A DNA stretch of 64,000 nucleotides from Streptomyces sp. V4I8 (GTDB taxonomy: Bacteria; Actinomycetota; Actinomycetes; Streptomycetales; Streptomycetaceae). Both the position numbers and the translations under genes were made by a program. Numbering within the stretch: the stretch's first letter is position 1; every line of letters starts with the position of its first letter. The notes beneath the pieces were generated by a model that saw nothing but the letters and a program-made list of their open reading frames with translations, was not told where the DNA came from and did not search any database. Shown here in pieces: positions 17,553 to 26,477 of this stretch. The DNA lies in assembly GCF_041261225.1 (NCBI RefSeq), contig NZ_JBGCCN010000003.1, forward strand, positions 1 to 64,000, given 5' to 3'.

Positions 17553-17857
17553 TGTTTGAAGACGTCACGTTCCATCTCCAGCTCGCGGATGCGCTTGTTC
17601 TTCTCGTTCATCTCCCGGCGCAGCCGCTCCAGCTCAGCGCGTTCACCCTCCCGCAGCCGGCCGCCCGAGGCGGCGGGCGCGGGCCGGTCGGAGGAGGCCG
17701 AGCCGTTCCTCCTCCAGCGTGAAACCCAGCTGTGCAGCGTCCCCGGATGCACTCCGAGATCCTCGGCGACCTCCGGGATCGGCTTGCCCGTCTCGATCAC
17801 GATGCGTACAGCACCTTCACGGAACTCGGCGTCGTACTTCTGTTGCTTGGACCCCAT
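17528..17857 (-). CDS. IS3-family OrfA, helix-turn-helix protein
   Basis: About 109 residues from ATG 17857 (MGSKQQKYDAEFREGAV; GGGGAAG lies 8-14 bases upstream). An N-terminal helix-turn-helix (IPEVAEDLGVHPGTLHSWVS) is followed by a leucine-zipper-like coiled coil (LERLRREMNEKNKRIRELEM). It binds the element ends and dimerises with OrfB. It overlaps OrfB and lies next to a prepilin-peptidase remnant into which the element probably inserted. Confidence 0.9.
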   Translation of the reverse strand: MGSKQQKYDAEFREGAVRIVIETGKPIPEVAEDLGVHPGTLHSWVSRWRRNGSASSDRPAPAASGGRLREGERAELERLRREMNEKNKRIRELEMERDVFKQCMALWVK

Positions 17858-17892
17858 GAACCTCAACTTCCCCTGGTATCACGGACTCCACG

Positions 17893-18223
17893 CTATGAGG
17901 GGAACCTCAGCAGCGTGGTCACGGCGAGCAGGGTGAGCGCAGCCGTGGCGAGCGGCAGGGTCAGGACGTCCGGCAGTCGGTGTGCCGCAAGGTCGACGGT
18001 TGCGAGCAGAACACCGATGGGTACGAGCAGGAGCCAGACGCCAAGTTCGGGCCGGATACCGGTGGCACTGGCGAGTGTGGCGCAGACAAGGGCTGTGACC
18101 GCGGCGAGGATCGGGGCGTTCGGGCCGTACGGGGTTCCGTCGGCACACCGGGCTCGCCCGATCCATCCCCGTCCGAGGCCAGTGATCGGGTGCCCGGCTG
18201 GACACGCTGCCCGCCACCGCTCG
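17893..18223 (-). pseudogene. Prepilin peptidase (A24 family), C-terminal fragment
   Basis: A continuous minus-strand frame between two IS elements reads PILAAVTALVCATLASATG, then GVWLLLVPIGVLLATVDLAA and HRLPDVLTLPLATAALTLLA, ending at TAG 17895-17893. The two membrane helices joined by VDL..HRLPD.LTLP match the type IV prepilin/Tad leader-peptidase family, including one of its two conserved aspartates (VDLAAHRLPD). The N-terminal part, with the other Asp and the cysteine-rich domain, is missing at the IS1634 junction (18224). Such genes normally sit in tad/pil loci, so this is a displaced relic. Confidence 0.8.
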
Positions 18224-18868
18224 TCCGGCGGACGCCACTACAAGACCCGGGAGAAGATCGTCGCCCGAATCGGTGTCATCGCCGCCAAGCGCCGTGTCAC
18301 CTCTTGTCTGCGCTGGACCGTCACCGATAACGAGGACGGCACCCCGGTCCTGGCCTGGCACTTCGACACCGGCGTGCTGAAGGCGGAAGCCGTGGTCGAC
18401 GGCTGGTACGCACTGCTGACGTCTGTCCCCGCCGACCAGGCGGACGCTGGGCAGACTCTGATCCACTACAAGGGCCAGGGCGCGGTCGAGCGCAGATACC
18501 ACGACTTCAAGGGCCCGCTCGCGGTCGCGCCGGTCTTCGTGCAGCACAACCGGCGCGTTGCCGCCCTGATCCAGGTCATCTGCCTGGCCCTGCTCGTCTT
18601 CTGCCTGATCGAACGGCAGGTCAGACGCGCGCTCGGCCCCGAGCAGACCATGAGCGGCCTCTACCCCGACAACCGCCGGGTCCGCCCCACCGGCCGCATG
18701 GTCTTCTACCACCTCGGCGAACTCACCCTGCGCATCGGCAACATCACCGACCCGCCCACCGTCCAGATCACCCGCGGCGTCCAACTCCACCTCCTCGACC
18801 TACTCGACACCGACATCGGACAAACCCGCTGGCCACAGACCTGAAACGGTGACCCGCGAAGTCCGGGG
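18224..18868 (+). pseudogene. IS1634-type element, 3' third only
   Basis: From CCGGCGGACGCC onward this is essentially identical to the reverse complement of 5520-6168. It encodes the last ~205 residues of the 555-aa transposase and keeps the terminal inverted repeat (GACCCGCGAAGTCCGGGG). It is followed directly by CTAG (18869-18872), the same target word that flanks the complete copy. The other end has been replaced by the prepilin-peptidase remnant. Confidence 0.93.
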
Positions 18869-19273
18869 CTAGACGGCCTGCGTCTTCGGAACCTGCCATG
18901 ACCAGCCCAGACGGTCCATGAGGTACCACACGCCCGGTACCGTGTACCTCACCCCGAACCGCTCCTCGATCACACGTGCGATGCGTGAGAGCGTCCAGCC
19001 CTGGCCCTCCCAGCCGTGCGCCGACGCTCCCAGCCGCAACTCACGCCACAGCTGCTGCTCCTGCTGTGGCGTCAGGTACGAGCGGGCACTGTTCCGCCGC
19101 GCCACAAGCGCCTCACGACCACCCTCCTGCCACTGCCCGACCGCCTGCCGCGACACCCTCAACAGTCGGCCGATCTCCGCCTGCTTCACACCCTGTTCGA
19201 ACAGAGCGGCAGCCTGCATCCGCCGCTCCTCACGTTCAACCGGCCCCCAGCGCACGGCATTCGAAGTCCCCAT
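18869..19273 (-). pseudogene. IS630-family transposase, N-terminal helix-turn-helix part
   Basis: From ATG 19273 (MGTSNAVRWGPVEREERR) the frame encodes an IS630 DNA-binding region: FEQGVKQAEIGRLLRVSRQA, then SRIARVIEERFGVRYTVPGV and WYLMDRLGWSWQVPKTQAV. It ends at a TAG that is formed by the CTAG target of the inserted IS1634-type fragment. The catalytic half is absent. Its start lies 112 bases from the Phd/PIN operator region, in opposite orientation. Confidence 0.88.
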
Positions 19274-19385
19274 ACCGCACTTATACCCACCCTGACAGAT
19301 CGTCAAGGACGACCTTAAAGATCAGTACTTGACATCCATAGGGGCATCAACGCCCCCGTAAGGGTTATCGACGCCCCGCCATCTC

Positions 19386-19414
19386 TTCCATGTAGTATCT
19401 TGTACTACATGGAA
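19386..19414 (+). promoter_or_regulatory. Perfect palindromic operator overlapping the antitoxin start codon
   Basis: TTCCATGTAGTA and TACTACATGGAA are exact reverse complements (12-bp arms) separated by TCTTG. The right arm contains the ATG of the antitoxin gene (19409-19411), so a bound antitoxin would cover both the promoter start region and the translation start. This is the expected autoregulatory site of a Phd-type antitoxin. There is no Shine-Dalgarno before the ATG, which suggests a leaderless transcript starting within or next to the palindrome. Confidence 0.85.
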
Positions 19415-19657
19415 GCTACCGCCCGTGAATTCAACCAGCAGTCCTCCCAGATCCTCGCCGCAGCCGAACGCGGCGAGACCGTCACCGTCACCAAGAACGG
19501 CCGCCCCGTCGCTACCGTCGCCCCCTACCGCGAGTCCGAGATCCCGCCCTACCCCACCGGCCCCATCGGGGACAGTGTCGACATCCCCGAACTCGACCTC
19601 GGCGGCGACCTCACCAACGACGAGATGGAGGACATCCTGAAGGGCATGGGTTCTTGA
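19409..19657 (+). CDS. Phd/YefM-family antitoxin, 82 aa
   Basis: MEATAREFNQQSSQILAAAE..ETVTVTKNGRPVATVAPY is the classic Phd/YefM DNA-binding fold (residues 1-45), followed by an acidic C-terminal tail (DIPELDLGGDLTNDEMEDIL) that should wrap around the toxin. The start is the ATG inside the palindrome; an ATG 9 bases earlier has no better signal. Its stop overlaps the toxin's TTG start (TTGA), so the two are translationally coupled. It should repress its own operon through the 12-bp palindrome and neutralise the PIN toxin. Confidence 0.93.
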   Translation: MEATAREFNQQSSQILAAAERGETVTVTKNGRPVATVAPYRESEIPPYPTGPIGDSVDIPELDLGGDLTNDEMEDILKGMGS

Positions 19658-20097
19658 ACATTGTCATCGCCGACACCAACGCCCTTGTCCGTCTCCTCGA
19701 CCCGAAGATGACCGGCCATGACGAACACAAACGCGCCTTCGCCGCCATCGGACATCTGGTGATCTCTCCGCTTGTCCTTGCCGAATTGGACTACATGATC
19801 ACCACGCGCTCCGGTGTCCAGCAGGCGCTCACGGCCGCCAGGTTCATCGAGACCAACACGGCGCGGCGCCGCTTCGAAATCCCCGACATCGCACCCTGCC
19901 TGAGCGTTGCTATCGCTGTTGCCGACGGCTACAAGGACGCGGACGGCGGCAACGGCATCGGGCTGGCCGACGCCATGAACGTCGCCCTCGCCGCCACGTA
20001 CGAGACCGATCTCATGTTCACTACCGACCGGCACTTCCGCATGGTGCGCCCGCTGACCGGGCATCCCGCCTTCCGGCTGCTTCCCGACGACCTGTAG
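19654..20097 (+). CDS. PIN-domain toxin (VapC-like ribonuclease), 147 aa
   Basis: PIN-domain endoribonuclease partner of the Phd-type antitoxin just upstream. Acidic residues are in place: D7 in IADTNAL, E44 in LVLAELDYM, D108 in GIGLADAMN and D127 in FTTDRHF. A TTG start at 19654 overlaps the antitoxin stop. The pairing of a Phd-class antitoxin with a PIN toxin is common in actinomycetes. Expected activity is cleavage of tRNA or mRNA when the antitoxin is degraded. The frame is complete. Confidence 0.92.
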   Translation: MNIVIADTNALVRLLDPKMTGHDEHKRAFAAIGHLVISPLVLAELDYMITTRSGVQQALTAARFIETNTARRRFEIPDIAPCLSVAIAVADGYKDADGGNGIGLADAMNVALAATYETDLMFTTDRHFRMVRPLTGHPAFRLLPDDL

Positions 20098-20257
20098 GTG
20101 GCGGGTGGCCGAGCGTGTGCGGCGGACAGGGCGCGTTCCCGCCAGTGACGGCAGTACCCCAAGTTGGCATTAGGCGAGGAGCGTGCCTGGTGGGGTCGGG
20201 TGGCAACCGGGGCGCGGTGAGAAGCGTCCCGGAAGGCGACAGGGCGGAAGGAAGAGA

Positions 20258-23131
20258 GTGGCACGGGTCGTTGTACAAGCGCCGGGAGCGGGTATGAAGA
20301 GCGTTCCGCCGCTGGCCGCACCGGAGGGGGCCGCCTTCGCGAGGGGACTGCTCGACGACGGCTGGGCGGCGGTGTTCTTGCCCGGTGAGCCCGCCCGTCT
20401 TGGGCGGCTGCTGTTGTGGAAGCCCGTTGGGGCGGCCGCCGGTGACGGCGTGGTGCCCCCGGATGTCGAGACCGAGTCGGTGGAGCTGGTGCTGCCGCAC
20501 GGCCGCTCGGTCAGGCGGCGCAAGGTCGACGGGCACACGCTTGCCCCGGCCATGGCCGTCGCCGCCTTGGCCGGGGCGCAGCCGGCGCATCCGTCCGCCG
20601 CCGCGTGGCAGGCCGCCGCCCGCTTCGCGCTGCGGCTGCTTGCCGACGGCCGTCTCCACCTGGCTCTCACCCCGGCCGGCTACGACAGCTGGCTGGCGGG
20701 TCCCTTCACCGCCGCGCAGCGGCAGGCGCTGGACGCCCTCGCCGCCGCCCTCCCACCCCATGCCCACTGCCTGCCGGAGCCGGGGCCGCCACCCGTGCGC
20801 ATTGCGGAACCGGCCGCTCTGGTACGCCAGTTCTGCGACGCGGTCGCCGACGACCTGGTCCGTACTCCGGCCGCGCCGCTCGCCATGGGAGCGCTGCCGT
20901 ACGCCTGGCGCGAGACGCGTGCCGTGCCCGCCCTGCGCGAGTGGGTCGAGGAGACCGCCGCCGCGTTCACCGCCGAGGTCGGCGTCTCGCTGCGCGTCGA
21001 CGTGCCCGAGGGCCGACGCCGGCAGTTCCGGGCCGTCCTGCAACTGCACACCGCGGCGGATCCGGCGCTCGTCGTCGAGGCCGCACGGCTGTGGAGCGAG
21101 CCCGGCGAGGTTGAACGGCTGCTCGGCCCGCGTGCCGAGACCGAGACACTGCTCGCGCTGCGCCGCGGCACCCGCGTCTGGCCCCCGCTTCAGCGACTGC
21201 TGGCGGATGCCGCTCCCGATCAACTCCGGCTGACCGATGACGAAGCCTTCGAGCTGCTGGGCGACGCCACCGGCGCGCTGCGCGCAGCTGGTATCGACGT
21301 GCACTGGCCGCGCGAACTGGTCAAAGCGCTCACCGCGGCCGCTCAGATCGGGCAGCGCGCCGCCCCCGGCTCCAGCGCGGGCGGCCTCCTCGACACCGAC
21401 GCCCTCCTCGACTTCCGCTGGCAGGTCTCGCTCGGCGGCGAGCCGCTCACGGAGGCCGAGATGGATGCCCTCGCCGAGGCGCGCCGCCCTCTGATCCGGC
21501 TGCGCGACCAGTGGGTGGTCGCCGACCCGAAGCTGGTGGCCCGCGCAAAGCGCCGCCGGATGGAACCGCTCACCGCCATGGAGGCGCTGAGCGCCGCGCT
21601 GGCAGGGGAAGCGGAGCGGGACGGGGAGACGTTCGCCTGTGAGGCGGTCGGCGCGCTCGGCGATCTGGTCACCCGTATCCGCGATCCCGAGTCCCGCATC
21701 CCCGCCGCACAGCCCGCCGCTCTCAAGGCCACGTTGCGCGACTACCAGAAGCGGGGCCTTGCCTGGCTGGCCGAGATGTGCGAACTCGGCCTCGGTGGCT
21801 GCCTCGCCGACGACATGGGCCTGGGCAAGACCATCACCTTGCTCGCTCTACATCTGCACCGCCAGACCGCCCCCGCCACCGCGGGCCCCACCCTCGTCGT
21901 CTGCCCTGCCTCCCTGCTCGGCAACTGGCAGCGCGAGGTGGCCAGGTTCGCGCCGTCCACGCCCGTGCGCCGCTACCATGGCGGCGACCGCCACCTCAAG
22001 GACCTGGCCGGCGACGAGATCGTACTGGTCACCTACGGGGTGCTGCGCCGCGACCGTGGCGTCCTCGCCGAAACCGCCTGGTCACTGATCGCCGCCGACG
22101 AGGCCCAGCACGTCAAGAATCCCTACGCTGTCACCGCCCGCGAACTGCGCGCCCTGCCCACCCGGGCCCGCGTCGCTCTCACCGGCACCCCGGTGGAGAA
22201 CAACCTCTCCGAGCTGTGGGCGCTCCTCGACTGGACCACCCCCGGCCTCCTTGGCACACTCACCGCCTTCCGCGACCGCCACGCCCACCCCATCGAGGCG
22301 GGAGAAGACCCTGAGGCCGCAGAGCGTCTGTCCCGTCTCGTACGGCCCTTCCTGCTGCGCCGCAAGAAGTCCGACCCCGGCATCGCGCCCGAGCTCCCGG
22401 CCAAGACCGAGACCGAACGCGTCGTCTCGCTGACGGCCGAGCAAACCAGCCTCTACGAGGCGGTGGTGCGCGAGACCATGGCGAAGATCGAGGAGTCCGA
22501 GGGGATCGCCCGGCGCGGCCTCGTGCTGAAGCTGCTCACCGCGCTGAAGCAGATCTGCAACCACCCCGCCCAGTACCTGCGCCAGTCCACGCCACTCGCC
22601 GGCCGCTCCGGCAAGCTCGACCTGCTCGACGAGCTGATCGACACCATCACCGCCGAGGGCGAATCGGTGCTGGTCTTCACCCAGTACAAACAGATGGCGA
22701 CCCTCCTGGAGAAACATCTCGCCGAGCGCGGCACCCCCACCCTCTTCCTCCACGGCGGTACCCCCGTTGCCCGGCGCGAAGACATGGTGGAACGCTTCCA
22801 GCGCGGTGACGTGCCGGTGTTCCTGCTGTCGTTGAAAGCGGCAGGCACCGGTCTCAATCTCACCCGCGCCACCCACGTGGTGCACTACGACCGCTGGTGG
22901 AACCCGGCCGTCGAGGACCAGGCCACCGACCGGGCCTACCGCATCGGCCAGGACCAGCCCGTCCAGGTGCACAAGCTGATCGCGGAGGGAACCGTGGAGG
23001 ACAAGGTGGCGAAACTGCTCGATTCCAAGCGCTTGCTCGCCGACGCCGTCGTCGGCTCCGGCGAGGCTGCCCTGACCGAACTGTCCGACGCCGACCTCGC
23101 CGAACTCGTCGCCCTGGGGAGGCAGTCATGA
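20258..23131 (+). CDS. SNF2-family DEAD-like helicase, about 957 aa
   Basis: Large SWI2/SNF2 ATPase. An N-terminal actinobacterial SNF2 accessory domain of about 450 residues is followed by the motor: LADDMGLGKTIT (motif I), AADEAQHVKN (motif II), ALTGTPVENNLSELWALLDW (motif III region), and lobe 2 with VLVFTQYKQM, FLLSLKAAGTGLNLT and VVHYDRWWNPAVEDQATDRA with YRIGQ (motifs V-VI). I chose GTG 20258 because GGAAGGAAGAGA precedes it; ATG 20294 is the conservative alternative. The stop overlaps the ATG of the SWIM gene. It probably translocates on DNA to remodel complexes; in actinomycetes it is nearly always paired with a SWIM-domain protein. Confidence 0.93.
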   Translation: MARVVVQAPGAGMKSVPPLAAPEGAAFARGLLDDGWAAVFLPGEPARLGRLLLWKPVGAAAGDGVVPPDVETESVELVLPHGRSVRRRKVDGHTLAPAMAVAALAGAQPAHPSAAAWQAAARFALRLLADGRLHLALTPAGYDSWLAGPFTAAQRQALDALAAALPPHAHCLPEPGPPPVRIAEPAALVRQFCDAVADDLVRTPAAPLAMGALPYAWRETRAVPALREWVEETAAAFTAEVGVSLRVDVPEGRRRQFRAVLQLHTAADPALVVEAARLWSEPGEVERLLGPRAETETLLALRRGTRVWPPLQRLLADAAPDQLRLTDDEAFELLGDATGALRAAGIDVHWPRELVKALTAAAQIGQRAAPGSSAGGLLDTDALLDFRWQVSLGGEPLTEAEMDALAEARRPLIRLRDQWVVADPKLVARAKRRRMEPLTAMEALSAALAGEAERDGETFACEAVGALGDLVTRIRDPESRIPAAQPAALKATLRDYQKRGLAWLAEMCELGLGGCLADDMGLGKTITLLALHLHRQTAPATAGPTLVVCPASLLGNWQREVARFAPSTPVRRYHGGDRHLKDLAGDEIVLVTYGVLRRDRGVLAETAWSLIAADEAQHVKNPYAVTARELRALPTRARVALTGTPVENNLSELWALLDWTTPGLLGTLTAFRDRHAHPIEAGEDPEAAERLSRLVRPFLLRRKKSDPGIAPELPAKTETERVVSLTAEQTSLYEAVVRETMAKIEESEGIARRGLVLKLLTALKQICNHPAQYLRQSTPLAGRSGKLDLLDELIDTITAEGESVLVFTQYKQMATLLEKHLAERGTPTLFLHGGTPVARREDMVERFQRGDVPVFLLSLKAAGTGLNLTRATHVVHYDRWWNPAVEDQATDRAYRIGQDQPVQVHKLIAEGTVEDKVAKLLDSKRLLADAVVGSGEAALTELSDADLAELVALGRQS

Positions 23132-24363
23132 GCCCTTCGATCCCCGGCCCTCGCCGTGCGCCCGCCCGTGGCAAGCGCGCCTTCGCCGCCACTTGGTGGG
23201 GCCAGGCATGGGTCACCGCCCTGGAGGACTCCACCCTGGACGCCGGGCGTCTGTCCCGCGGACGCACCTACGCCCGCAAGGGCATGGTCGGCCCGACCAG
23301 CGTCGCCCCGGGCCAGGTCAAGGCCGCCGTCCAGGGCAGCAGGCCGCGCCCGTACCGCTCCTCGGTCCACCTGCCCGTCCTTACCGACGCCCAGTGGGAC
23401 ACCCTGCTCGACACCATCGCGGCCCGCGCTGGGCATCTCGCCGCGCTTCTCGACGGCGAGATGCCCGCCGAACTCGTCGACGACGCCCGCCACGCAGGCG
23501 TCCCTCTCCTCCCGCAGCCCACCGAACTCGACCCCGAGTGCTCCTGTCCCGACTGGGGATACCCCTGCAAGCACGCCGCCGCGCTCTGCTACGCCATCGC
23601 CGCCACCATCGACGCCGACCCGTTCGTGCTCTTCGCCCTGCGCGGCCGCAGCCGGGAGGAAGTCCTCGCCAAGCTGCGCGCACGCCGTACGGCAAACCAG
23701 GAGACGGCCGCCCCACCGGTCCCGACCGGTATCCCGGCCGCCGCCGCGTACACCCACTGGGCCGAACACACACCCCGGCTTCCCGACCTCCCCGCCCCGG
23801 CCGCCCACACAGCCACGCTGCCCGTCGCCCCACCCTCCGGCACCGGCCTGGCCACCACCGACCTGGAACGCCTCATGGCCGACGCCGCCGCACGCGCCGC
23901 ACGGCTCCTCACGGGCGACACCACCAGCCTGCACCTGACCCAGCACCAGGACGCCGTACGCATCGCCGCAAGCAGCCCCGGACCCGAATGGTTCCACCGC
24001 CTGATCCAGAACACCGGCACCAAACCGACCACATTCGCCCGCCTCACCCGCGCCTGGCGCCATGGCGGCCCCACCGGGCTCACCGTCGCCGAACAGCCGT
24101 ACGCCCCCGACCCGGCCGTGATGACGGCCGCCCGTACCACCCTGACCGCGGCCCTCGCCGAGATGACCACCGCCCCTGTTCTCCTCCGGGCCTGGCGCAA
24201 CCGCCTCACCCTCACCGACCACGGCATCCAACTGCGCCTGGGTCCCGACGCCCGCTGGTACCCCTGCCTCCAGGACGACGACGGCGAATGGTGGCCCGAG
24301 GCACCAGCCAGCCCCGACCCCGTCACGGCCCTCACCTCGGTCTGGCAACAGACCGGCAGATAG
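23128..24363 (+). CDS. SWIM zinc-finger protein, 411 aa
   Basis: ATG 23128 overlaps the TGA of the SNF2 gene (ATGA), so the two are coupled. The SWIM motif CxCx(n)CxH is seen as CSCPDWGYPCKHAAALCY at about residues 137-154. The conserved N-terminal block FAATWWGQAWVTALEDSTLD, then GRLSRGRTYARKG and the RPYRSSVHLP strand is typical of the actinobacterial SWIM family. The C-terminal half is Pro/Ala-rich with FHRLIQNTGTKPTTFARLTR. It probably binds nucleic acid or the helicase; the pair is a chromosomal-type module of unknown precise role. Confidence 0.93.
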   Translation: MSPSIPGPRRAPARGKRAFAATWWGQAWVTALEDSTLDAGRLSRGRTYARKGMVGPTSVAPGQVKAAVQGSRPRPYRSSVHLPVLTDAQWDTLLDTIAARAGHLAALLDGEMPAELVDDARHAGVPLLPQPTELDPECSCPDWGYPCKHAAALCYAIAATIDADPFVLFALRGRSREEVLAKLRARRTANQETAAPPVPTGIPAAAAYTHWAEHTPRLPDLPAPAAHTATLPVAPPSGTGLATTDLERLMADAAARAARLLTGDTTSLHLTQHQDAVRIAASSPGPEWFHRLIQNTGTKPTTFARLTRAWRHGGPTGLTVAEQPYAPDPAVMTAARTTLTAALAEMTTAPVLLRAWRNRLTLTDHGIQLRLGPDARWYPCLQDDDGEWWPEAPASPDPVTALTSVWQQTGR

Positions 24364-24485
24364 CGGCCCTCTGGGAGTGCCGTGTATCAGGTGGGCGTCG
24401 CCAACTTATCGGGGCTGGTGGGTTGTTGGGGCGTGGCAGGGGGTGGTGGGGCCGGATGCAGCCTTGGTTCAGCCTGCCGCGGGCA

Positions 24486-24890
24486 GGGCGGTGACCGTGA
24501 AATCCCCTCTGCTGTACGGCGGTTATCGGCTCGGTGGGGTTGTGGAGGATGTTCTTGGTGCGGTGGGCGTAGGCGAAGAACTGGCGCATGCCTGCGAGGT
24601 GGGAGGCGCGGCGGTCCGGGGTCAGGGTGAGGAAGGCTTCCAGGTCGGTGGTGGTGACGCTCGCCCAGCTCAGGTGTCCTGCGAGGTGGAGGTGGAGGGC
24701 CAGGTCGCGGATGGTGTCCAGGCGGATCTCGATGGTCTTCAGTTGGTTGGGGTGTAGTCCGAGCTGCTGGGCTTGCTCGCGCTGGAGTAGCAGGAAGCCG
24801 GCGAAGGCGTCGGCCTGGGGGCGCAGTGGGCCGGGGATGGCCGCGGCAAAACCGGCCGGGACGAGCTCCTCGACACCACGGCCAGAGCGT
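24486..24890 (-). pseudogene. Tyrosine-recombinase remnant, SAM-like core-binding domain only
   Basis: One minus-strand frame reads VEELVPAGFAAAIPGPLRPQ, a region with FAGFLLLQREQAQQLGLHPN, LHLAGHLSWASVTTTDLEAF and HLAGMRQFFAYAHRTKNILH followed by NPTEPI. This is the helical core-binding domain of site-specific integrases or plasmid recombinases. The catalytic domain that should follow is replaced by sequence without coding character, and no start codon is preserved. It lies just beyond the SWIM gene. Confidence 0.65.
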
Positions 24891-24925
24891 GATCACGCCG
24901 TTGGGAGAGGAGGTGCAGCCTCCTG

Positions 24926-25585
24926 TTAGGCGTTCTCGTCGTAGATCCGCGCACCCAGGTCCTCCGCCCACGCCAGCGCCCAGATCTTGAGCTCTTCGAT
25001 GTGCCGGGACGTGAGCCCGTACGCGGCGTAGTCCTCGTCCTCGTACCAGTCCGCGCCGGTGAGCCGGTCACGGAGGTTTTCCAGGCTGAACTCGTCGGGA
25101 GCGCGGCGGCGGCCGAGGGATTCGAGGTCGGCAGTGGAGCGGTGGCGGGCGGCGGCCCGCACATCGATGAGGTCGCGGACGGTCCCGCGGTCGGCAAGGG
25201 CGCGGACCTTGGTGCCGATCACGTCGTCGAGGGAGAGGACGGGTCCGTAGGGAGTCTGGGCAGGCGGGGCCCAGAATGCCTCCTTGAGGACGTCGACCTC
25301 GCACTCCTCGCCGGTGTCCGGATCGGTGACGAGGAACCGACCGCTGAGCGGGTCGGTCTGCACATGCGCGGTCCGCCAGCCGCGCTCGGTGAGGCCAGTG
25401 GTGAGAGATGCGACGATCTCATCCATTGGCGCAGGATTCTCGGTGGCCACGTCGAGGTCACGGCTGAAGCGTTCGACCAGACCATGCGCCTGCACGGCGT
25501 ACCCGCCGGTGAGGACCAGCGGATAGGGGGAGCCGAGGTCGAGGATGTCGGCAAGGAGACGCTCGTGGAGCGGGGTGAGCTTCAC
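24926..25585 (-). CDS. AbiEii/AbiGii-type nucleotidyltransferase, 219 aa
   Basis: The start is GTG 25585, overlapping the stop of the upstream gene (GTGA). A minimal nucleotidyltransferase signature is visible: LTGGYAVQAHG (residues about 23-33) followed by RFSRDLDVAT (about 37-46), i.e. the G-G/S and D-x-D elements, then a third acidic strand in ECEVDVLKEA. AbiEii enzymes are the toxins of type IV abortive-infection toxin-antitoxin systems and transfer nucleotides to RNA. Here the DLDVAT form and the DVIGTKVRALADRGTVRDLI and DVRA segments are typical. The normal AbiEi antitoxin is not next to it; another small gene is. Confidence 0.85.
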   Translation of the reverse strand: MKLTPLHERLLADILDLGSPYPLVLTGGYAVQAHGLVERFSRDLDVATENPAPMDEIVASLTTGLTERGWRTAHVQTDPLSGRFLVTDPDTGEECEVDVLKEAFWAPPAQTPYGPVLSLDDVIGTKVRALADRGTVRDLIDVRAAARHRSTADLESLGRRRAPDEFSLENLRDRLTGADWYEDEDYAAYGLTSRHIEELKIWALAWAEDLGARIYDENA

Positions 25586-25944
25586 GCAGCTGTCGCGTCG
25601 GCCGCAGCGGTACGGCGCAGCTCGGGAAAGGCGTCCTCCCAGACCTCGCGGATGTAGGGGCTGACCAGGCGGCGCAGAACGGGCCACTGCTCGGCCAGCA
25701 GCCGGTGGTGCAGGAAAGCCACCAGGTCCTCACGCTGGCCCTCAGCCAGGACGGCCCTGTAGAGCGACATGCGGGACTTCGGGCGGCCCAGAGTGTAGCT
25801 CGTCCGCCCGGACCACACGACGTGGAGCGGCAGGTCGACGGTGCCCTCGACGGGACCGGCCAGCTCCTTAAGGCACTCGGGCAACCGACTGCGGTAACGG
25901 TCCCGCAGCACCTCAGCACGCAGGGCGGTAGTCGTCACATCCAT
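25582..25944 (-). CDS. Partner protein of the AbiEii-like gene, 120 aa
   Basis: MDVTTTALRAEVLRDRYRSR starts at ATG 25944; the frame also extends upstream to 26010 without a better start. It is a basic-acidic helical protein with no motif I can name (conserved-looking stretch VVWSGRTSYTLGRPKSRMSL). Its stop overlaps the GTG of the nucleotidyltransferase, so it is translated just before it, the position in which the antitoxin of an AbiE-like pair would be encoded. It does not look like AbiEi (no winged helix seen). Confidence 0.65.
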   Translation of the reverse strand: MDVTTTALRAEVLRDRYRSRLPECLKELAGPVEGTVDLPLHVVWSGRTSYTLGRPKSRMSLYRAVLAEGQREDLVAFLHHRLLAEQWPVLRRLVSPYIREVWEDAFPELRRTAAADATAA

Positions 25945-26167
25945 GCATCCAGTATCGCGGTTACGAGGCGGCGCCGCGGCAAATACCCGGCTCCCCTCCC
26001 ATATGAGCACACCACCGGCACCACTACCCGCAGCCCCCTCACCACACCCACACCCACACCCACGCCCGCAGGCCAGAGGACCGGGGCGGCCGGAGCCGGA
26101 AGCCGGACCTCACAAGACCCGACTGCAGCCCCGGCAGCCCCACCACCAACCACCACTACTACTGCTG

Positions 26168-26424
26168 CTACTGCTGCTGCTGCACCGGAGCCTGCTCCAC
26201 CGGCGCCGCAGGAGCTGCCTCAACCGGAGCCGGAGCAGCCTGCTGCGGGGCCTCAGCCACAGGCGCAGCCTGCGACGACGCGACCTCAGACGTCGGAGAG
26301 GCAGCATCAACCGGAACCGGCGCAGGCGCAGCCCGCTGCGAAACCGGAGCAGCCTCCGCAGCCCCAGGCACAGACCCAGGCGCAGACGGGGTCTCAGCCG
26401 GAGCTGTCGGCGGCGGGTGAACCG
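26168..26424 (-). pseudogene. C-terminal piece of the broken low-complexity secreted protein
   Basis: The minus-strand frame reads TAPAETPSAPGSVPGAAEAA, a PVSQRAAPAPVPVDAA region, AEAPQQAAPAPVEAAPAAPV and finally QAPVQQQQ before TAG 26170-26168. It parallels the end of the metalloprotease at 10374 (PVPQQAVPVAESSPQQ ... VDQPVQQQ), and the sequence beyond both stops is nearly identical. The upstream continuation lies beyond an IS21 element, at 28708. Confidence 0.8.
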
Positions 26425-26477
26425 TGACCCAGTTTGGGCGGGTGAATAGTGACCCAGGTGTCTTCTGTTGCGTGTGT

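Noticed and set aside
22936..24348. Long minus-strand frame opposite the SWIM gene
   Set aside because: Gly/Val-rich shadow of the plus-strand SNF2/SWIM genes; no start signal or domain.
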